Position numbers and translations under genes: made by a program. A DNA stretch of 17,480 bases, from the NCBI GenBank assembly GCA_030706265.1, contig JAUZOX010000015.1, forward strand, positions 1 through 17,480, read 5' to 3'. The notes below the pieces were generated by a model that searched no databases, was not told the DNA's origin, and worked only from the letters and a program-made list of their open reading frames with translations. The DNA comes from Bacteroidota bacterium. GTDB lineage: Bacteria; Bacteroidota; Bacteroidia; Bacteroidales; Cfx3-03. Shown here in pieces: positions 13,673 to 17,480 of this stretch. Position 1 is the stretch's first letter, and each line of letters begins with the position of its first letter.

Positions 13673-13704
13673 AAAAAGGCTTTCCCGAAAGGAAGGCCTT
13701 TTTT
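13673..13704 (+). terminator. Intrinsic terminator in the asnB leader (attenuator)
   Basis: A 13-bp stem, AAAAAGGCTTTCC (13673-13685) with GGAAGGCCTTTTT (13691-13703), has one T-G wobble, a 5-nt CGAAA loop and a run of six T. No full gene precedes it, only the leader ORF, so it can only end the leader transcript. It lies 89 bp before asnB. Confidence 0.92.
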
Positions 13705-13792
13705 CATTTATCCTGGATACTGTTGGAAAGGACGATGGATTGAATAAAAACTTGAAATTGAATAAAAATTAAATAAGTCAAATAATAATTAT

Positions 13793-15460
13793 ATGTGTGG
13801 AATTGTTGCAGTTTTTGATTTGAAGGTACCTTCTCAGGATTTAAGAGTCCAAGTTCTTGAGATGTCTAAGAAACTTCGCCACAGAGGACCAGACTGGTCA
13901 GGCATTTATTGTGGTGAAAAAGCAATTTTGGCTCATGAACGACTTTCTATTGTAGATCCGGCATCAGGGCAGCAACCATTGTTCAGCAAAGACGGGAAAC
14001 ACGTTTTGGCTGTAAATGGAGAAATATACAATCATATGCAAATTCGTGAAAAGCTGAACGGCTCTTACGAATTTCTGACCAATTCAGATTGTGAAGTTAT
14101 TTTAGCGCTCTATCGCCAAAAAGGAATAGAGTTCATCGAAGATCTCACCGGTATATTTGCTTTTGCCTTGTACGACGAGGAAAAAGATTGTTATTTGATC
14201 GCCCGTGATTCTATCGGAGTAATTCCCTTGTACATGGGATGGGATAAATTTGGTAACTTTTATGTTGCTTCCGAGCTTAAGGCATTGGAAGGCGTTTGCA
14301 ATAAAATAGAAGAATTTTTGCCCGGCCATTATCTTTACAGTAAAGACGGGGTGATGAAAAAATGGTACAAACGTGACTGGATGGAATATGAGACAGTCGA
14401 AAAGAATGGTGCCGATATCGCCGTGTTGAAACAAGCGCTCGAGAGTGCAGTCCATCGTCAGCTTATGTCGGATGTACCTTATGGGGTATTGCTTTCGGGC
14501 GGACTTGATTCTTCAATAATCTCCGCCATTGCAAAGAAGTATGCCGGTCTTCGTATCGAATCCAAGGATACCCAGCAGGCATGGTATCCACAATTACACT
14601 CTTTTGCTGTCGGGTTGGTGGGTTCACCCGATTTGGCTGCCGCTGCTAAGGTGGCTGAACATATCGGATCTGTGCACCACGAGATTCATTTTACGATTCA
14701 GGAAGGACTCGATGCAATCCGGGATGTGATTTACCACCTGGAGACTTATGATGTTACAACTGTCAGGGCTTCTACCCCAATGTACCTGATGGCCCGGGTA
14801 ATCAAGTCTATGGGTATTAAAATGGTACTCTCGGGTGAAGGGGCAGATGAAATTTTCGGTGGGTACCTTTACTTTCACAAGGCTCCGTCAGCCAGGGCTT
14901 TTCACGAAGAAACCGTTCGGAAAATCAGTAAACTTCACTTGTATGACTGTCTGCGGGCGAACAAATCGATGGCTGCATGGGGCGTTGAAGGTCGTGTTCC
15001 ATTCCTGGACAAGGAATTCATGGATGTGGCCATGCGTTTAAATCCTGAAGAAAAGATGGCGAAGAATGGTCGTATCGAAAAATGGATATTGCGCAAGGCT
15101 TTCGAGGACTATCTACCTGAAAGCATTGCTTGGAGACAAAAGGAACAATTTTCAGATGGGGTTGGATATAACTGGATCGATACCTTAAAGGAAACTACTT
15201 CTCAATTGGTTTCGGATGAGCAGTTGGCAAATGCCCGGTATCGTTTCCCGATTAATCCGCCGTTGTCGAAAGAAGAATATTTTTACCGGTCTATTTTCAG
15301 TGAACATTTTCCTTCCGATTCAGCCGCAGCCACCGTACCTTCGGTACCATCGGTTGCATGCAGCACACCCGAAGCCATTGCCTGGGATCCTTCATTTAAG
15401 AATATGAATGAACCTTCAGGACGTGCCGTTAAAAGTGTTCATACACAGGGGTATAAATAA
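13793..15460 (+). CDS. asnB: Asparagine synthetase B (glutamine-hydrolysing)
   Basis: AsnB makes asparagine from aspartate, glutamine and ATP in the cytoplasm. The protein is 555 residues, almost the same as E. coli AsnB (554), and looks closely similar throughout. Cys2 is the glutaminase nucleophile after Met removal. The class-II amidotransferase domain (1-190) contains RHRGPDWSGIY and AVNGEIYNH. The ATP-pyrophosphatase loop SGGLDSS is at 235-241, followed by SGEGADEIFGGYLYFHKAP and WGVEGRVPFLDKEF. The ending PSGRAVKSVHTQGYK also follows the E. coli pattern. The start is fixed by the MCGIVAVFD N-terminus. It is the only gene between the leader terminator and the terminator at 15541, so it is monocistronic. 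The leader suggests control by asparagine supply. Confidence 0.97.
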   Translation: MCGIVAVFDLKVPSQDLRVQVLEMSKKLRHRGPDWSGIYCGEKAILAHERLSIVDPASGQQPLFSKDGKHVLAVNGEIYNHMQIREKLNGSYEFLTNSDCEVILALYRQKGIEFIEDLTGIFAFALYDEEKDCYLIARDSIGVIPLYMGWDKFGNFYVASELKALEGVCNKIEEFLPGHYLYSKDGVMKKWYKRDWMEYETVEKNGADIAVLKQALESAVHRQLMSDVPYGVLLSGGLDSSIISAIAKKYAGLRIESKDTQQAWYPQLHSFAVGLVGSPDLAAAAKVAEHIGSVHHEIHFTIQEGLDAIRDVIYHLETYDVTTVRASTPMYLMARVIKSMGIKMVLSGEGADEIFGGYLYFHKAPSARAFHEETVRKISKLHLYDCLRANKSMAAWGVEGRVPFLDKEFMDVAMRLNPEEKMAKNGRIEKWILRKAFEDYLPESIAWRQKEQFSDGVGYNWIDTLKETTSQLVSDEQLANARYRFPINPPLSKEEYFYRSIFSEHFPSDSAAATVPSVPSVACSTPEAIAWDPSFKNMNEPSGRAVKSVHTQGYK

Positions 15461-15540
15461 AACGTGTTCACTCTGAAATGAGAGCGCTATAATTCAAGCT
15501 CGTTATTGGGTTTGAATTCGAATGTAGAAATAAAAAGGTA

Positions 15541-15577
15541 AAAAGACCGGTGATCCTATAATCTCCGGTCTTTTTTT
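15541..15577 (+). terminator. Intrinsic terminator between asnB and aspA
   Basis: AAAAGACCGG (15541-15550) pairs with CCGGTCTTTT (15565-15574), with an inner GAT/ATC pairing, followed by T residues. It ends 4 bp before the ATG at 15581, which argues against that codon as the aspA start. Confidence 0.92.
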
Positions 15578-15658
15578 CACATGGTCATTTTTGATTTCAC
15601 GCATGAATTGAATAAAAGCAATCAAAACACTTATTACTTTTACAATAATAATTCAATA

Positions 15659-17110
15659 ATGACGACAATGCGGGAAGAAAAGGATTTTCTGGGAACAATG
15701 CAGGTCCCCAAAGAGGCATTATATGGTATACATGCTTTACGGGCAAAGAAAAATTTTCCTGATACCACAGGGTTTTCTGTTGAATGGTATAAGGCAATGG
15801 GTATTGTTAAGCATGCCTGTTATTTAACCTACCTTGATTTTAAAAAGGCGATCTTAAAAAAGAATTTAAAAGAAGAAGGACCGATTCATCTCATTGAGGA
15901 TCATATTCTGGATGCATTGTTGGCTGTTTCGCTCGAAGTAGCGGATGGGAAATGGTTTGACCAGTTTATTGTTCCTGCTATCAGCGGGGGCGCCGGAACA
16001 AGCATCAATATGAATGTAAATGAGATCATTGCAAATGCAGCCTTGTTAAAAATCGGTCTGCAACAAGGGGATTATGATACGATTGATCCTGTAGAACAGG
16101 CCAATGTATTTCAGAGTACGAATGATGTTGTTCCCACTGCTCTGAGGGTAGCCGTGATCAGGTTACTTGTACAGCTTGAGACTTCCATCAATACCTTGCG
16201 ACAGGAGGTAGAACATTGCGAGACACGGTATCGGAATACGCTCCGGATTGGCTATACTCAAATGCAGGAAGCCGTTCCCTCTACCTGGGGAAGGCTGTTC
16301 AGCAATTACAGTGACGCCTTGTCACGCGACTGGTGGCGTGTGTCCAAATGCTTTGAACGGATAAAAGTCGTAAATCTGGGAGGAGGCGCTATTGGTACCG
16401 GAATTGGAATTCCACGGTTTCATATCATGGAAGTGGTTTCAAAGCTGCAACGGTTAACAGGACTGCCTCTCACCAGGGGAGAAAATCTGAGCGATGCCAC
16501 CAGCAACCTGGATCCGCTCGTCGAGGTACATGCCATTTTAAAGTCAAATGCCGTCAATCTTGAAAAAATGGTGAATGACCTTCGCCTGCTTGCTGCCGAT
16601 GTGAGCGCAAATCACGGAATCAGGATTCCACAGGTGCAGGTTGGAAGTTCGATTATGCCCGGCAAAGTCAACCCTGTTATCCCTGAATATGTGATCAGCT
16701 GTGCCCATAAAATTTATGCCAATGATCAGTTGATCACTTCACTGTGTGCACAGGGATGCCTTGATTTAAATGCTTACCTGCCTGTAATCGGTCATGCGTT
16801 GGTCGAAAGTCTTAAATTGCTCAACGGAATGAACATCACCCTTTGTGACAACCTGTTAAAAGGAATTGTTATCAATGAGGAACAATCGGTAGCAATGCTT
16901 TACCGTAGTCCGTCAATAACTACCGCTTTGAATCCTTACATAGGATATCATAGGGCATCCGAGATTTCTATCCTGATGAGGAAGGAGAATGTGGATGTCT
17001 TTGAGGCTAACAATCGTTTACAGATGATCGATGACCAATACCTTCGTGAGATTTTAAGCCCACAGAAGCTTACTCAATTGGGTTATTCTATCTTTGATTT
17101 AAATCAATAA
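15659..17110 (+). CDS. aspA: Aspartate ammonia-lyase (aspartase)
   Basis: This cytoplasmic enzyme converts L-aspartate reversibly to fumarate plus ammonia. With ATG at 15659 it is 483 residues; 15668 is also possible. The longer frame from 15581 adds an unrelated N-terminus directly after the asnB terminator and is rejected. Motifs: REEKDFLG...YGIHALRA at the start, SINMNVNEIIAN (115-126), STNDVVPTALR (153-163), TQMQEAVP (200-207), and the superfamily signature GSSIMPGKVNP (329-339), whose Ser331 is the expected base. TQ in the 200s block, as in E. coli AspA, where fumarase C has TH, favours aspartase over fumarase. LNPYIGYH near the C-terminus also fits AspA. It lies next to asnB but behind a terminator, so it needs its own promoter, which is not clear; TACTTTTA at 15635-15642 is a weak candidate. 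Confidence 0.92.
   Translation: MTTMREEKDFLGTMQVPKEALYGIHALRAKKNFPDTTGFSVEWYKAMGIVKHACYLTYLDFKKAILKKNLKEEGPIHLIEDHILDALLAVSLEVADGKWFDQFIVPAISGGAGTSINMNVNEIIANAALLKIGLQQGDYDTIDPVEQANVFQSTNDVVPTALRVAVIRLLVQLETSINTLRQEVEHCETRYRNTLRIGYTQMQEAVPSTWGRLFSNYSDALSRDWWRVSKCFERIKVVNLGGGAIGTGIGIPRFHIMEVVSKLQRLTGLPLTRGENLSDATSNLDPLVEVHAILKSNAVNLEKMVNDLRLLAADVSANHGIRIPQVQVGSSIMPGKVNPVIPEYVISCAHKIYANDQLITSLCAQGCLDLNAYLPVIGHALVESLKLLNGMNITLCDNLLKGIVINEEQSVAMLYRSPSITTALNPYIGYHRASEISILMRKENVDVFEANNRLQMIDDQYLREILSPQKLTQLGYSIFDLNQ
17089..17105 (+). repeat. 17-bp direct repeat, copy 1 (3' end of aspA)
   Basis: TATCTTTGATTTAAATC at the end of the aspA coding region is repeated exactly at 17436-17452, where its first 8 bases form a promoter -7 element. 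Confidence 0.7.
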
Positions 17111-17460
17111 GGGAAAAGGAAAAAAGTTTATTTAAAAAATTTCTTGTTTCCAATTAAAATGACATTGCGATCATTTTCTTGTTTGATTGTGCGATAATCA
17201 ATTACTGATTTCATTTTTCTTTAACCCAAATTCCGGTACTCTTTTTGCGTATCTTCATTCACCCTGCCTCAAAAATAAGGTGAACAAAATAAAGAAGATG
17301 TCATCTTCAGGTTATTTATCAATCCAAAGGGGTAAAACTGAAAAAAAAGAATTCTATTTTTTAAATTTTTTTACACGTGTGGAAGTAAAAAAATATAATT
17401 GATTGAATTTTCAGGAGATAATTAGATGACTTTTGTATCTTTGATTTAAATCTTGGTAAA
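17111..17460. other. Intergenic region after aspA
   Basis: This 350-bp, very AT-rich stretch has no convincing gene and no clear terminator for aspA. GAAGATG-T-CATCTTC (17294-17308) is a perfect 7-bp inverted repeat, flanked by AATAA and TTATT that could extend it. It may be a hairpin or an operator. The promoter of the next gene is at the end. Confidence 0.5.
17436..17452 (+). promoter_or_regulatory. -7 promoter element of the gene starting at 17461 (copy 2 of the 17-bp repeat)
   Basis: TATCTTTG at 17436-17443 is a perfect TANNTTTG, 17 bp before an ATG. The following GATTTAAATC completes the match to the copy at 17089-17105. Confidence 0.65.
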
Positions 17461-17480
17461 ATGAAAATTACTCGAAACGT
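17461..17480 (+). CDS. Start of a gene cut by the window edge
   Basis: ATG followed by codons for KITRN reaches the end of the window in an open frame. The correctly placed -7 element just upstream supports a real start. Too little is present to identify the product. Confidence 0.5.

Noticed and set aside
15581..15658. In-frame upstream ATG extending aspA by 26 residues
   Set aside because: It begins 4 bp after the asnB terminator, and the added residues do not resemble aspartase, whose N-terminus is REEKDFLG.
17187..17402. 71-codon plus-strand ORF in the last intergenic region
   Set aside because: Low-complexity, lysine- and phenylalanine-rich AT reading frame with no recognisable domain, and no promoter element found just upstream of it.
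1..17480. CRISPR arrays, phage genes, toxin-antitoxin or defence systems
   Set aside because: No regular spacer-repeat pattern and no such protein families were seen; the genes are housekeeping or metabolic.

Overview
The window looks like a chromosomal stretch from a Bacteroidetes (Bacteroidota) bacterium, probably order Bacteroidales. The evidence is a TonB-dependent receptor with an N-terminal carboxypeptidase-regulatory-like domain, the gene order thrS-infC-rpmI-rplT, AT-rich leaders mostly without Shine-Dalgarno sequences, and several copies of the Bacteroidetes -7 promoter element TANNTTTG placed correctly before genes. Genus and species cannot be told from this sequence. Most of it is core, vertically inherited DNA. 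The only mobile DNA seen is one decayed IS remnant of about 290 bp.

Layout. Bases 1-1321 (minus) hold the 5' part of a TonB-dependent outer-membrane receptor behind a TPP riboswitch, so it is probably a thiamin receptor. aroQ (plus) follows. It converges on a two-gene minus-strand unit with a 4-bp overlap: a GT2 glycosyltransferase and an LpxL-like acyltransferase, both suited to cell-envelope glycolipid work. Two class-II tRNA-Ser genes (anticodons TGA and CGA) come next, then a small unrecognised four-helix membrane protein and an OsmC-family protein (both minus). An acyl-CoA synthetase and a Tat-exported Gfo/Idh/MocA oxidoreductase (plus) stand alone, each ended by a clear terminator hairpin.

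Bases 9797-13110 are the translation operon thrS-infC-rpmI-rplT, with its own promoter and terminator. The infC frame has no ATG and appears to start at AUA behind a strong Shine-Dalgarno sequence. A hairpin between rpmI and rplT is a candidate L20 regulatory site. Immediately after the operon terminator lies the IS1182-like remnant.

Bases 13554-17110 hold aspartate/asparagine metabolism: asnB (Asp to Asn) and aspA (Asp to fumarate plus ammonia). The most interesting element is in front of asnB: a promoter element, an 18-codon leader ORF with six Asn codons (three consecutive), a G-rich segment just after its stop, and a strong intrinsic terminator. This has the full architecture of an asparagine-sensing, ribosome-mediated transcription attenuator. 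The window ends with a promoter and the first six codons of another gene.
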